DNA from: Aquabacterium sp. CECT 9606
Lineage (GTDB): Bacteria > Pseudomonadota > Gammaproteobacteria > Burkholderiales > Burkholderiaceae_C
Length of the DNA stretch: 64,000 bases
Direction: 5' to 3'
Assembly: GCF_918741295.1 (NCBI RefSeq)
Contig: NZ_CAKKNB010000001.1
Span: forward strand, 620,001-684,000
This document shows positions 52,410 to 60,596 of this stretch, in pieces. A model generated the notes under the pieces. It did no database searches, was not told the DNA's origin, and was given only the letters and a program-made list of their open reading frames with translations. A program made the translations under genes and the position numbers. Position 1 is the first letter of the stretch. Each line of letters starts with the position of its first letter.

Positions 52410-53528
52410 TCAAGCTGGATAGAGGGCGCCCAGGATTCTGGGGCCCTTGGCTCCCGTCACTTGCGGCACATTGCCAGCCAGGTGGCGAACATGGCGGTGG
52501 GCCAGCCAGGCGAACGCGGCGGCTTCAACCTGCATCACAGGCAGGCCGCGGGCATCTGATGGCTGAACGGCCACGCCGGGCAAGTTGGCTTGCAATCGTT
52601 GCATCAGTGCGCCGTTGAGAGCCCCCCCTCCACACACCACCAATTGAGTGGCCATGGGCGCAAAGGCCTGCGTGGCCAGTGCAGCGCTGCGTGCAGTCAA
52701 CTCGCACAGGGTGGCCTGAACATCTTGCGCCGGGCAGTTTGTCAGGCTTGCGGTGGTCAGCCATTGCTGCAGCCAGCTGGCGTTGAACAGGTCTCGTCCA
52801 GTGCTCTTGGGGGGCGGCAGGGCAAAGAACGGGTCTGACAGCGCCACCTCCAGGGCGGCTGGGTCCGCCGTGCCCTGGGCGCCCCAGGCGCCGTCTTCGT
52901 CATAAGCTTGGCCAGTGTGCTGTTCGCACCAGGCGTCCATCAAGGCGTTGCCTGGGCCGCAATCAAAACCAAGTGGAGCTTGTCCGGACCGCAAAATGCT
53001 GAGGTTGGCCATGCCGCCCACGTTCAGTACCACCACCGTGTCTTTCGGGCTTTCAAACAAGGCCTGGTGAAAGGCTGGCACCAGGGGGGCGCCTTGTCCG
53101 CCGGCGGCAACATCGCGGCTGCGGAAATCTGCGACCACGTCAATGCCCGTCAATTCAGCCAGCAGGGCCGGCGCATTGAGCTGCAGCGTGTAACCCAGCT
53201 CTGGCCGGTGGCGAACAGTCTGGCCATGGGCGCCGATGGCACGCACTTGTTGGGGTGTGACCCCGCCTCGGGCGCAGACGGCCTTCACGACTTGCGCGCA
53301 ACTGGCCACCAGGTCTTGGGCGGCCAGGGCGGCTTCGTGCAATTCATTCGGGCCGGCTGTGTTGAGGGCCAGCAGCGTGCGCTTGAGGGCAGGGTCGAAT
53401 GGTTGATGCGCATGGGCCAGCGAACGCCATGGTGGCGACGAGCCCAAATCCATCAGGACGCCATCAATGCCATCCAGCGAAGTGCCCGACATCAAGCCAA
53501 TGTAGAGCTCGCTGCGGGCAGGTTTCAT
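52410..53528 (-). CDS. anmK: Anhydro-N-acetylmuramic acid kinase
   Basis: 372 residues, converting 1,6-anhydro-MurNAc from wall turnover to MurNAc-6-phosphate. The ATP-binding start YIGLMSGTSLDGIDGVLMD and the motifs VADFRSRDVAAGGQGAPL and NVGGMANLS are diagnostic. GFDCGPGNALMD is also present. An open frame extends upstream to 53606 but overlaps the M23 gene; 53528 is the family start. It lies 7 nt after the M23 peptidase, so wall cleavage and recycling genes are co-transcribed. Confidence 0.95.
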   Translation of the reverse strand: MKPARSELYIGLMSGTSLDGIDGVLMDLGSSPPWRSLAHAHQPFDPALKRTLLALNTAGPNELHEAALAAQDLVASCAQVVKAVCARGGVTPQQVRAIGAHGQTVRHRPELGYTLQLNAPALLAELTGIDVVADFRSRDVAAGGQGAPLVPAFHQALFESPKDTVVVLNVGGMANLSILRSGQAPLGFDCGPGNALMDAWCEQHTGQAYDEDGAWGAQGTADPAALEVALSDPFFALPPPKSTGRDLFNASWLQQWLTTASLTNCPAQDVQATLCELTARSAALATQAFAPMATQLVVCGGGALNGALMQRLQANLPGVAVQPSDARGLPVMQVEAAAFAWLAHRHVRHLAGNVPQVTGAKGPRILGALYPA

Positions 53529-53535
53529 CCGACGT

Positions 53536-54966
53536 TTATTCGAAACGTGCCGTGGACTGGGCGCCTGCCAGGCTTTGCTGCTCGGCCGCGTCAAGCCTTT
53601 GAGCAATGCTCACCACCATCTGCTTGAATTGAGCCAGGGCTTGGGGCGACAGCTGCGTGCTTTCGGATGAGCGGGCAATGGCAATCGGGTCCACTTGGCG
53701 GCCATTGACCTTGAATTCGAAGTGAAGGTGTGGCCCAGTGGCCCAGCCAGTGGCGCCCACGGCACCAATCAGCTGGCCTTGCGCCACGGTCTGCCCCACG
53801 CTCACGTTGATTCGGCTCAAGTGTGCATACACGGTCATCCGGTCGCCGGAGTGCTGCAGTTGAATCACGTTGCCGTAGCCATTTTGCCGTCCGGCAAAGC
53901 TCACCCGGCCATCGCCGACCGACCGCACCGCCGTGCCATTGGGGGCGCCGTAGTCCACGCCCAGGTGCGCCTTCCAGCGCTGCAAGATGGGGTGAAAACG
54001 CATGGAAAAACCGGAGGTGACCCGAGAAAACGCCAAGGGCGAAGCCAGGAAAGAGCGGGTCTTGCTCACGCCGGTCATGTCGAAGTAGGCACCCTTGTGG
54101 CCGGCCTCTTGGTACCAGATCGCGTTGTGGACTTTGTCTTTGTTGATGAAGCGGGCCGCCAGCACCCGGCCGGCTGAGCCGCCCCAGGTGATGGGCTCGC
54201 CATCGGCGGTGTGGGCTTCGTAGAGCACGCTGAAGGCGTCACCCTTGCGGAGTTCGCGGCGGAAATCGATGTCGCTGCCAAAGATTTCGGCGACCTGGTT
54301 GGTGATCGAGTCAGGGATGTTCGCCTCATCGGCTGCCGCGAACAGGGAGGATGAGATGGTGCCCGTGGCCAGTTGCGTGCTGGCCTGCAGCTGCGCTTGC
54401 TCGGTGTGGGCGGACAAGGGTGCGTGGTCGTCGGCACGGCTGACCGTCAGACGGGTGAAGTGCGAGTCCAACTGCTCGGATTGATGCGCGGGGCTGCGTG
54501 CCACCAGCTCCATCAATCGGCCATGCAGGGTGACCACTTTGATCATTTTCCCGGGGCGGCCCAAGAGCAAGGTCTGCCCGACGGGGTCGGTGCGCAAAAA
54601 CTCGGCTGCTTGCGGGTCGCTGACGCCCAGGCGTTGAAGCAGGGTGTCGACCGTGTCGCTGGCGCGCGAGACATCGCTGCGGTACAGGGACAGCCCCTGT
54701 TCATCCAGTTGCACAACTTGCCCGGCCAAATCTGGCAGGGGCAGGGCTTCGCTGATTTGCGAAATGCTGGGGGGGGTATTGAGTTGAGCCGCCGTGAGCG
54801 GGGCGACACCGAACGCCGTCATGGTGGAGCCCGCCAACAGCGCCAGCACAGCGGCGGCGACGCGGCGAGGATGCTGGTGCAGGGCATCCTGGGTGGCTTG
54901 CAGGCCCGAAAGAGCGGAACTGCGCAAAGACTTCAGCGTGGTGAACAGGTCGTTGTTAGAAGCCAA
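53536..54966 (-). CDS. M23-family peptidoglycan endopeptidase with membrane anchor
   Basis: 476 residues. An N-terminal anchor (about 35-60, VAAAVLALLAGSTMTAFGVAP) precedes an OapA/LysM-like middle part and a C-terminal LytM domain. Zinc ligands H334/D338 lie in HLGVDYG, with H413/H415 in HLHFEF. The domain is complete, so active rather than an EnvC-like activator. The start is a TTG at 54966 because no ATG fits; this is less certain. It is divergent from tyrS and in an operon with anmK. Confidence 0.92.
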   Translation of the reverse strand: MASNNDLFTTLKSLRSSALSGLQATQDALHQHPRRVAAAVLALLAGSTMTAFGVAPLTAAQLNTPPSISQISEALPLPDLAGQVVQLDEQGLSLYRSDVSRASDTVDTLLQRLGVSDPQAAEFLRTDPVGQTLLLGRPGKMIKVVTLHGRLMELVARSPAHQSEQLDSHFTRLTVSRADDHAPLSAHTEQAQLQASTQLATGTISSSLFAAADEANIPDSITNQVAEIFGSDIDFRRELRKGDAFSVLYEAHTADGEPITWGGSAGRVLAARFINKDKVHNAIWYQEAGHKGAYFDMTGVSKTRSFLASPLAFSRVTSGFSMRFHPILQRWKAHLGVDYGAPNGTAVRSVGDGRVSFAGRQNGYGNVIQLQHSGDRMTVYAHLSRINVSVGQTVAQGQLIGAVGATGWATGPHLHFEFKVNGRQVDPIAIARSSESTQLSPQALAQFKQMVVSIAQRLDAAEQQSLAGAQSTARFE

Positions 54967-55073
54967 AACTCGAATTCCCGCTACATAGGGGGCTGTCCCC
55001 TAAAATCCCTGAAAAGCAAGTATAGCTGTCACGCTCTTGTCACCTGCCGTAAGATTTTCACCCATCGGTAAAT

Positions 55074-56333
55074 ATGCTGCCCCCTGAAAAACCCCCTGAA
55101 GCATCGCTTTCTCATCCCCTGACCGACCGGGTCATGGAGGCCTTGGCCATCACTCGCCGTGGTTGCGATGAGCTCCTGCCGGAGGGCGAATGGGTGAAAA
55201 AGCTGGCGCGCTCCGAGGCCACCAAGGTGCCTTTGCGCATCAAGTTGGGCATGGACCCCACTGCGCCAGACATCCACCTGGGCCACACCGTGGTGCTCAA
55301 CAAATTGCGTCAACTCCAGGATATCGGCCACACGGTCATTTTCTTGATAGGCGATTTCACGTCATTGATTGGCGATCCGTCTGGCCGCAACAGCACCCGT
55401 CCGCCTCTGACCGCCGAGCAAGTCAAGGTCAACGCCGAGACTTACTACAAGCAGGCCAGTCTGGTGCTGGATCCCGAACGCACTGAAATCCGCCAGAACA
55501 GCGAGTGGTGCGACGCCTTGGGCGCGCGCGGCATGATCCAGTTGGCCTCGCGTTACACCGTGGCCCGCATGATGGAGCGCGACGATTTCACCAAGCGGTT
55601 CAAGGCGAACACACCGATCAGCGTGCATGAGTTTCTGTACCCCTTGATGCAGGGCTACGACTCGGTGGCCCTCAAGTCCGACCTGGAATTGGGTGGCACT
55701 GACCAAAAATTCAACCTCCTGATGGGGCGGCATCTGCAATCCGAGTATGAGCAAGAGCCCCAGTGCATCTTGACCATGCCTTTGCTGGTGGGCTTGGACG
55801 GCGTCGAAAAGATGTCCAAGTCCAAGAACAACTATGTGGGCATCAGCGAGGCGGCCAACAGCATGTTTGGCAAGCTGATGAGCATCTCTGATGAACTGAT
55901 GTGGTCCTATTTTGAATTGCTGAGCTTTGCGCCGCTGTCCAGCATCGCGCAGCTCAAAGCAGAATGCTCTGCCGGGCGCAATCCTCGGGATGCCAAGGTG
56001 CTGCTGGCCCAGGAGGTGGTGAGTCGCTTCCACGGCGCGCAGGCCGCTGAAAGCGCACTGGCTGACTTTGTGAACCGATCTAAAGGCGGTGTGCCGGATG
56101 ACATCCCAGAGGTTCATCTGGCGCTGCCTGCCGATGGCGCGGGGCTGGGTGTGGGCGCATTGCTCAAGCAGGCTGGTTTGGTCCCATCCACCAGCGAGGC
56201 CATGCGGATGGTCGAGCAGGGCGGTGTGAGGGTGGACGGCGGCGTGGTCGGTGACAAAACTTTGAAGCTGCTCAAGGGAACTTTTGTGGTCCAGGTGGGT
56301 AAGCGCAAGTTCGCCAAGGTGTTTTTGGCTTGA
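55074..56333 (+). CDS. tyrS: Tyrosyl-tRNA synthetase
   Basis: 419 residues, class I synthetase. The HIGH-type motif is HLGH in [14 protein letters not shown]. The KMSKSKNN signature is present. A C-terminal S4 domain begins near 355 ([19 protein letters not shown]). The [19 protein letters not shown] segment matches the longer TyrS type of proteobacteria. There is an Ala/Pro-rich start of 13 residues. Divergent from the M23 gene. Confidence 0.96.
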   Translation: MLPPEKPPEASLSHPLTDRVMEALAITRRGCDELLPEGEWVKKLARSEATKVPLRIKLGMDPTAPDIHLGHTVVLNKLRQLQDIGHTVIFLIGDFTSLIGDPSGRNSTRPPLTAEQVKVNAETYYKQASLVLDPERTEIRQNSEWCDALGARGMIQLASRYTVARMMERDDFTKRFKANTPISVHEFLYPLMQGYDSVALKSDLELGGTDQKFNLLMGRHLQSEYEQEPQCILTMPLLVGLDGVEKMSKSKNNYVGISEAANSMFGKLMSISDELMWSYFELLSFAPLSSIAQLKAECSAGRNPRDAKVLLAQEVVSRFHGAQAAESALADFVNRSKGGVPDDIPEVHLALPADGAGLGVGALLKQAGLVPSTSEAMRMVEQGGVRVDGGVVGDKTLKLLKGTFVVQVGKRKFAKVFLA

Positions 56334-56373
56334 ATACCGCCGAGGGTTGTCACTGGTTCTAGGGTCAACCCCA

Positions 56374-56387
56374 CCCCTAGTCAGGGG
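56374..56387. promoter_or_regulatory. CCCC-N6-GGGG element upstream of PEP-CTERM paralogue 3
   Basis: CCCCTAGTCAGGGG lies 201-214 nt before the start at 56588. A related CTAGGGTCAACCCC is just upstream. Compare CCCCTGACAGGG before paralogue 1 on the other strand. A regulator site is inferred. Confidence 0.35.
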
Positions 56388-56486
56388 GGCGACAGGCTCG
56401 GCCGGGGGTTTCCCTGACCGCCAAAGGAGGGCAATTCGCACCTGTCCCGTTGTCTGCCCAGACTAAAGGCCCTTATGCTTAAGCTA

Positions 56487-56587
56487 GACAGATCGGTAAA
56501 GTCTGTGAGTCGACAAGAGGAATACGCGGACGCCTCTCTAGATTTTTGGATTTCGAAAAAAGGGACCGCTTTTGTGTGGAGATAAAT
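56487..56587 (+). promoter_or_regulatory. Conserved upstream element and leader of PEP-CTERM paralogue 3
   Basis: GACAGATCGGTAAAGT (56487-56502) is 86-101 nt before the ATG, and TTCGAAAAAAGGGACCG (56552-56568) is 20-36 nt before it, followed by GTGGAGA. Both blocks match the region before the gene at 38614 with nearly the same distances. Confidence 0.6.
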
Positions 56588-57412
56588 ATGAAATTTGCAT
56601 TCAAGAGCATCGTGGCTGCCGCCGCGTTTGTTGCTGTCGGTGCTGCTAGCGCGACTCCTTATGCCGGCACCTGGAGCGTTGTCTCCGGTTCGGGCGGCCT
56701 GACTTTCTCGGCTGACGCTCTGTCGGCTCTGAGCGCTTCTGGCTCGACAGTGGTGACTGCTGCCACCATCCCCACCATCACCGGCCTGCCCGGCGCTGGT
56801 GCCACCAACACCGCGGTCTACACCAAGGCCACCGGTAACGTGAGCCTGTCGTTCAACACCGCCACCATCACTGGTGACGCACTGACTTCGCTGCAAGCCG
56901 CGAACTCGTTGGTTCAAATCCGCCGCACGACGTTCAACGACGACGAAACCACGACCACCCGCAGCGTGTTCATGGCTAACTTCGACGTGAACCTGAGCAA
57001 CTCCACGATTTTCGCCAACCTGTACTCGCGTACTGACTCCGGCGCGCTGATCAGCTACGGCAAGCAAGCCATCTTCACGGCTGACGTTCCTGGCGTCGTG
57101 GGCGGCACGGGCGGCAACATCCAAGTGACTTCGGTTGCTGGTGGTGTGGCCAACGGCACGGCCAGCGGTAGCTTGGCTGGCAGCCTGCGCATGAATGGCA
57201 CCACGGCCGACACCGTGTTGACTTCGCTGGGTCTGTCGACTGCAGCCACTGACCCTGTCGCCACCTTGGTGCGCACGGCCAACTGGGGCACGACCAACGC
57301 TTCCGGTACTTTCACGGCTCCTGCTCCTATCCCTGAGCCTTCGACCTACGTGTTGATGGGCCTGGGCTTGGCCGGTATCGCCGCAGTGGCTCGCCGCCGC
57401 CGCGCTGCCTAA
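56588..57412 (+). CDS. PEP-CTERM sorting-domain protein, paralogue 3
   Basis: 274 residues. Signal peptide MKFAFKSIVAAAAFVAVGAASA, body almost the same as the gene at 37787 (TPYAGTWSVVSGSGGLTFS, LQAANSLVQIRRTTFNDDE, FTADVPGVVGGTGGN), tail 248-274 IPEPSTYVLMGLGLAGIAAVARRRR. At the DNA level long runs match the other two copies, which lie in the opposite orientation 18 kb away. The start at 56588 is set by the GTGGAGATAAAT leader and the signal peptide. Function unknown; surface display by exosortase is inferred. Confidence 0.88.
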   Translation: MKFAFKSIVAAAAFVAVGAASATPYAGTWSVVSGSGGLTFSADALSALSASGSTVVTAATIPTITGLPGAGATNTAVYTKATGNVSLSFNTATITGDALTSLQAANSLVQIRRTTFNDDETTTTRSVFMANFDVNLSNSTIFANLYSRTDSGALISYGKQAIFTADVPGVVGGTGGNIQVTSVAGGVANGTASGSLAGSLRMNGTTADTVLTSLGLSTAATDPVATLVRTANWGTTNASGTFTAPAPIPEPSTYVLMGLGLAGIAAVARRRRAA

Positions 57413-57438
57413 GTTAAAGCGCTTGCTTGCGCTTTAAC
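57413..57438 (+). terminator. Hairpin after PEP-CTERM paralogue 3
   Basis: GTTAAAGCGC and GCGCTTTAAC form a 10-bp perfect stem around TTGCTT directly after the stop codon. It lacks a T run, so it may protect the 3' end or pause transcription, with the true terminator following at 57489. Confidence 0.55.
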
Positions 57439-57488
57439 GCCAGGACTTTGAAGTACTTGGCAGGGAAAGCATAAAAACTTTCCCTCAT

Positions 57489-57519
57489 AAAACCGCTCTG
57501 TGGTACAGAGCGGTTTTTT
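57489..57519 (+). terminator. Intrinsic terminator
   Basis: AAAACCGCTCTG (57489-57500), loop TGGTA, CAGAGCGGTTTT (57506-57517), then more T. Confidence 0.88.
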
Positions 57520-57589
57520 ACATCAGGGTTGGGTCGATTGACGATAATTGGGGCATGACCCCAAAGAACCTATCATCGCTGGAGACAAT

Positions 57590-58690
57590 ATGACAATGCC
57601 GTTCCGTTTGAGTGCAGTTGCTGGATTGATTTTCTTGGGTGCCATGGCCAGTGCCGGCGCTGAAACTACGACCGACCGGTATGGTAAGGAGCTCAAGATT
57701 GAGCCATCGCGCAATATATTTGCGCGGTTTGGTGTGCTTGGGTTCAAGATGAATAATAAATCAGAGGCCGCCAGAGATGTCAGTGGGCCGGTGTTGTCGC
57801 GTCCTGCGGTTATTGGCGCTTCTGGTTTGCCTCAAGTTCTTACGCCTGGTGATCGCGGGTGGGTTTGTACTGGTGGTATCGCAGCGTGTGATAATTCAAA
57901 TGGCGATGTAAGTACCATTTATGGAACGGCAACGGAGGGTACGCTCTTCAATGGCACAGGGGTGGATGTTCTTGGTTTGCCTGATAACGTCAAAGCCAAT
58001 GTTTCTGATCCCAAGCCAGGTATGGTTGGTACCGTTGGGATGTATTTTGATGAGGAACACAAGTGGGCGATCGAAGTTCCTGTGATGGCGTTGCCTTTTG
58101 AAGCAGATATTTATGGTGCTGGTACTTTTCAGAATGCAGGGAAGATTATCTCTGCTAAGACACTTGGTTTTTTTGTATTTGGGCACTACTATTTTGGCCA
58201 AAAGGCTGACAAGTTTCGTCCTTCGGTTTCGTTGTCGGCTAATTATTTGCTTCCCTATGATATGCATGCCACGTCAGAGTTGGAGCGCTGGACTGGCGGG
58301 CGTACAAAAGTTTCAAGCAAAGGCTCTCTTGGCCTTGGGTGGTTGGTGGGGGGTAAATATGCCATTAATGACCGGTGGGATTTGAATTTCAATTTCGGCC
58401 AATTTAAAGCCAAGTTGGAGACTACTCTTGTCACTTACGACACGAACTTTACGTGGAACTCACCTATTTTCACGTATTGGCCTGGGCAGTTAGGGGAAAA
58501 TATCCGGTCATTGCAGTTTGGCGGCGCCGGTAGTATTCTTAATACTCAATTGGTGGGTATGAAGGCTTACCGTAACTCTGATCCCGCAAATCGCGTTAAT
58601 GGCGGTGCCAATCTGGGAACGTTCACGCGGAAACAAACCCAAACGTTGGACCCATATGTGATGATGGTGAGCGTTGGGTACAACTTCTAA
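57590..58690 (+). CDS. OmpW-like outer-membrane beta-barrel protein
   Basis: 366 residues. Signal peptide (AVAGLIFLGAMASAGA), then barrel strands such as WAIEVPVMALPFEADIYG, TLGFFVFGHYYFG and GLGWLVGGKYAINDRWDLNF, ending MVSVGYNF with the terminal aromatic residue. The VGTVGMYFDEEHKWAIEVPV and YGAG blocks resemble OmpW. It is larger than typical OmpW (about 200 residues) because of long insertions at about 75-125 and 290-345. Codon use is visibly more AT-rich than all neighbours, which hints at acquisition. GGAG precedes the ATG at 57590. Confidence 0.75.
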   Translation: MTMPFRLSAVAGLIFLGAMASAGAETTTDRYGKELKIEPSRNIFARFGVLGFKMNNKSEAARDVSGPVLSRPAVIGASGLPQVLTPGDRGWVCTGGIAACDNSNGDVSTIYGTATEGTLFNGTGVDVLGLPDNVKANVSDPKPGMVGTVGMYFDEEHKWAIEVPVMALPFEADIYGAGTFQNAGKIISAKTLGFFVFGHYYFGQKADKFRPSVSLSANYLLPYDMHATSELERWTGGRTKVSSKGSLGLGWLVGGKYAINDRWDLNFNFGQFKAKLETTLVTYDTNFTWNSPIFTYWPGQLGENIRSLQFGGAGSILNTQLVGMKAYRNSDPANRVNGGANLGTFTRKQTQTLDPYVMMVSVGYNF

Positions 58691-58701
58691 AGTAAACCCA
58701 A

Positions 58702-58747
58702 GCCCAAAATAAAAAAGCTGCCAAATGGCAGCTTTTTTATTTTGGGC
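58702..58747. terminator. Bidirectional terminator with a 21-bp perfect stem
   Basis: The arms 58702-58722 and 58727-58747 are exact inverse complements around AAAT. A6 on one side and T6 on the other would give a U tract in both directions, so it can end both the OmpW-like gene and the convergent gene at 58791. Confidence 0.92.
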
Positions 58748-58790
58748 TTTGAATCAGTCAGCCCACTTGCGCAGGCCTTCTGTATTCAAA

Positions 58791-59492
58791 TCAAGGAGCA
58801 GGAACGTAAGGCGTGTTGGACACAGCAGGCTTGCGCACCTTGACTGCGATTTCTTGCGTCAGGGTACCGAAGTCCGTGCTGCGAACCAAGTTGATCACGG
58901 CATCGCCCGACAAACCCAGGGACGTGGCGAACAGATCCACGGCGGCGGGGGTCAGCTTCAGCTGGTCAAGCACTTCGCGGCCGGTGATGCTCAGGGGGAA
59001 CTTGTACTTCAAAGCCAGAGGCGTGGCCACGTGGAAGTCGTAGACCGCGAACATGGGCTTGGTGGTGGCACCGTGGGTGGTGGCATCGGCCAACACTTGG
59101 TGGCCAATGTAGTCCAGCTTAAAGTTGGCCAGGACGATGCCCGAGGTGATCACAGCGCCAGTGTCTTCATCCAAGGTCTTACGGACGATGTCCAAGGCCG
59201 AGCCGCTGGCTTGGCCGGCGCCAATCTTCAGCGAAGGTGTGATGGTGATGCTGGTGATGGGCAGGCTGAACGACCAAGCGCTGGTGGCACCGGTTTCGAG
59301 GATGGGCGTGGTGTTGCCCAGGGCAACCACCTTGCCGCCGTTGGCCTTGAACAGGCTGATGGCGTCGGCCGAGAAGTTCAACGTGGAGGTGCCTTGCAGG
59401 CCGCTCCAGTTGATGGTCAACGCGTTGGCGGATGCGGCCATGGCGAGGGTGGCGGCAGCGAAAGAGATAGAACGGATGGTCAGCAGTTTCAT
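58791..59492 (-). CDS. Exported protein related to the PEP-CTERM family but without sorting tail, copy 1
   Basis: 233 residues. Signal peptide (SISFAAATLAMAASANA), then a body with blocks parallel to the PEP-CTERM paralogues: LNFSADAISLFKANGG against LTFSADALSALSASGS, VRKTLDEDTG against IRRTTFNDDE, GIVLANFKLD against SVFMANFDVN, and SLGLSG...TDFGTL against SLGLST...ANWGTT. It ends KPAVSNTPYVPAP, with no hydrophobic or arginine tail. So it should be released to the periplasm or medium. I know no function. Confidence 0.78.
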   Translation of the reverse strand: MKLLTIRSISFAAATLAMAASANALTINWSGLQGTSTLNFSADAISLFKANGGKVVALGNTTPILETGATSAWSFSLPITSITITPSLKIGAGQASGSALDIVRKTLDEDTGAVITSGIVLANFKLDYIGHQVLADATTHGATTKPMFAVYDFHVATPLALKYKFPLSITGREVLDQLKLTPAAVDLFATSLGLSGDAVINLVRSTDFGTLTQEIAVKVRKPAVSNTPYVPAP

Positions 59493-59570
59493 TTTGGCTC
59501 CTTGGTGAACAAGCTTGCTTGATGCAAGTGATTGGATGACTCAATGTTGCATCAAAGCAATTTTCCAATG

Positions 59571-59588
59571 CCCCCCGCAAACAGGGGG
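59571..59588. promoter_or_regulatory. GC inverted repeat upstream of the gene at 58791-59492
   Basis: CCCCCCGCAAACAGGGGG lies 79-96 nt before the start. No T tract follows, and the same kind of element sits at almost the same distance before the sister gene. This 330-nt gap (59493-59822) otherwise holds only the terminator at 59729. Confidence 0.45.
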
Positions 59589-59728
59589 TCGAGGCGTCCG
59601 CCCCCCTGGATAGTGTGAAAAATTGGGGTAACCAGGTGGTTGTAAGTGGGCGGGAGACTACGGGATTTCACTATTTCCCGATTTTGCCGGCGCCTCGCGC
59701 AACTAAGCTTATTCAATCAAACGCAAAA

Positions 59729-59762
59729 TGCAAAAAGGCTCCCAATTGGGAGCCTTTTTGCA
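59729..59762 (-). terminator. Intrinsic terminator of the gene at 59823-60503
   Basis: A perfect 34-nt palindrome centred on AATT, with AAAAAGG and CCTTTTT arms giving a U tract in either direction. It lies 61 nt past the stop. Confidence 0.88.
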
Positions 59763-59822
59763 GCATGAAAATCTTTGACGAGTTGACCGACGGAGCTACT
59801 CGGCCAACCCCATCGTTGAAAT

Positions 59823-60503
59823 TCAGGGAGCAGGGACGTAAGGTGTCTTCGACACGGCAGGCTTGCGAGCGTTGGTGCTGATGTCTTGGGTCAGCGTGCC
59901 GAAGTCGGTGGTGGCCACCAAGTTCAGAACGGCATCGCCCGACAGGCCCAGCGACGAGGCGAACAGGTTCACGGCGGCGGGAGTCAGGATCATCTTGTCC
60001 AGCACTTCATGGCCAGTCACGGTCAGGGGGAACTTGTACTTCAAGGCCAAAGGCGTGGCGACGTTGAAGTCGTACACAGCAAACATGGCTTGAGTTGCGC
60101 CACCACGAGGTGTCGCGTCAGCCAGAACCTTCTTGGCGATGTAGTCCAGCTTGAAGTTGGCCAGAACGATGCCCGAGGTGATGACTTCACCAGTGTCTTC
60201 GTCGAGGGTGCGGCGGACGATGTCCAGAGCCGAACCGCTGGCTTGACCGGAAGCAACCTTCAGGGAGCCGTTGATTTCGATGCTGGTGATGGGCAGCGAG
60301 AAGCTCCAGGCGCTGGTGCCGACGGGGGTGGTGTTGCCCAATGCAACCAGCTTGCCGCCGTTAGCCTGGAACAGGCTGATGGCGTTGGCCGAGAAGTCCA
60401 GCCTGGACGTGCCTTGCATCTTGGTCCAGTCAATGGTCAAGGCATTGGCGGAAGCGGCCAGAACGAGGGTGGCGGCGGCGAAAGAGATGGAACGCAGTTT
60501 CAT
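59823..60503 (-). CDS. Exported protein related to the PEP-CTERM family but without sorting tail, copy 2
   Basis: 226 residues, closely similar to the gene at 58791: signal peptide (SISFAAATLVLAASANA), LDFSANAISLFQANGGKLVALGN, ALDIVRRTLDEDTGEV, TPLALKYKFPLTVTGHEVLD, and the same ending KPAVSKTPYVPAP. The two are tandem duplicates in the same orientation, each with its own terminator. AAAGGAGC precedes the ATG. Export is clear; the role is not known. Confidence 0.78.
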   Translation of the reverse strand: MKLRSISFAAATLVLAASANALTIDWTKMQGTSRLDFSANAISLFQANGGKLVALGNTTPVGTSAWSFSLPITSIEINGSLKVASGQASGSALDIVRRTLDEDTGEVITSGIVLANFKLDYIAKKVLADATPRGGATQAMFAVYDFNVATPLALKYKFPLTVTGHEVLDKMILTPAAVNLFASSLGLSGDAVLNLVATTDFGTLTQDISTNARKPAVSKTPYVPAP

Positions 60504-60578
60504 TTAGTAGCTCCTTTGGAAGTGCTTGCGGGTTGCAAGATTTAGTGAATGAATAGTGCCGCAGCACCGAATTGAGGT

Positions 60579-60596
60579 CCCCCCGTGAGTGGGGGG
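60579..60596. promoter_or_regulatory. GC inverted repeat upstream of the gene at 59823-60503
   Basis: CCCCCCGTGAGTGGGGGG lies 76-93 nt before the start, matching the placement of the repeat at 59571-59588. Confidence 0.45.

Noticed and set aside
36595..57589. Sigma54 promoters before PEP-CTERM genes, as known in some exosortase systems
   Set aside because: I looked for GG-N10-GC with the usual flanks in the upstream regions and found no convincing match.
59571..60596. The GC inverted repeats as transcription terminators
   Set aside because: Neither is followed by a T tract, both lie just upstream of starts, and separate strong terminators exist nearby.
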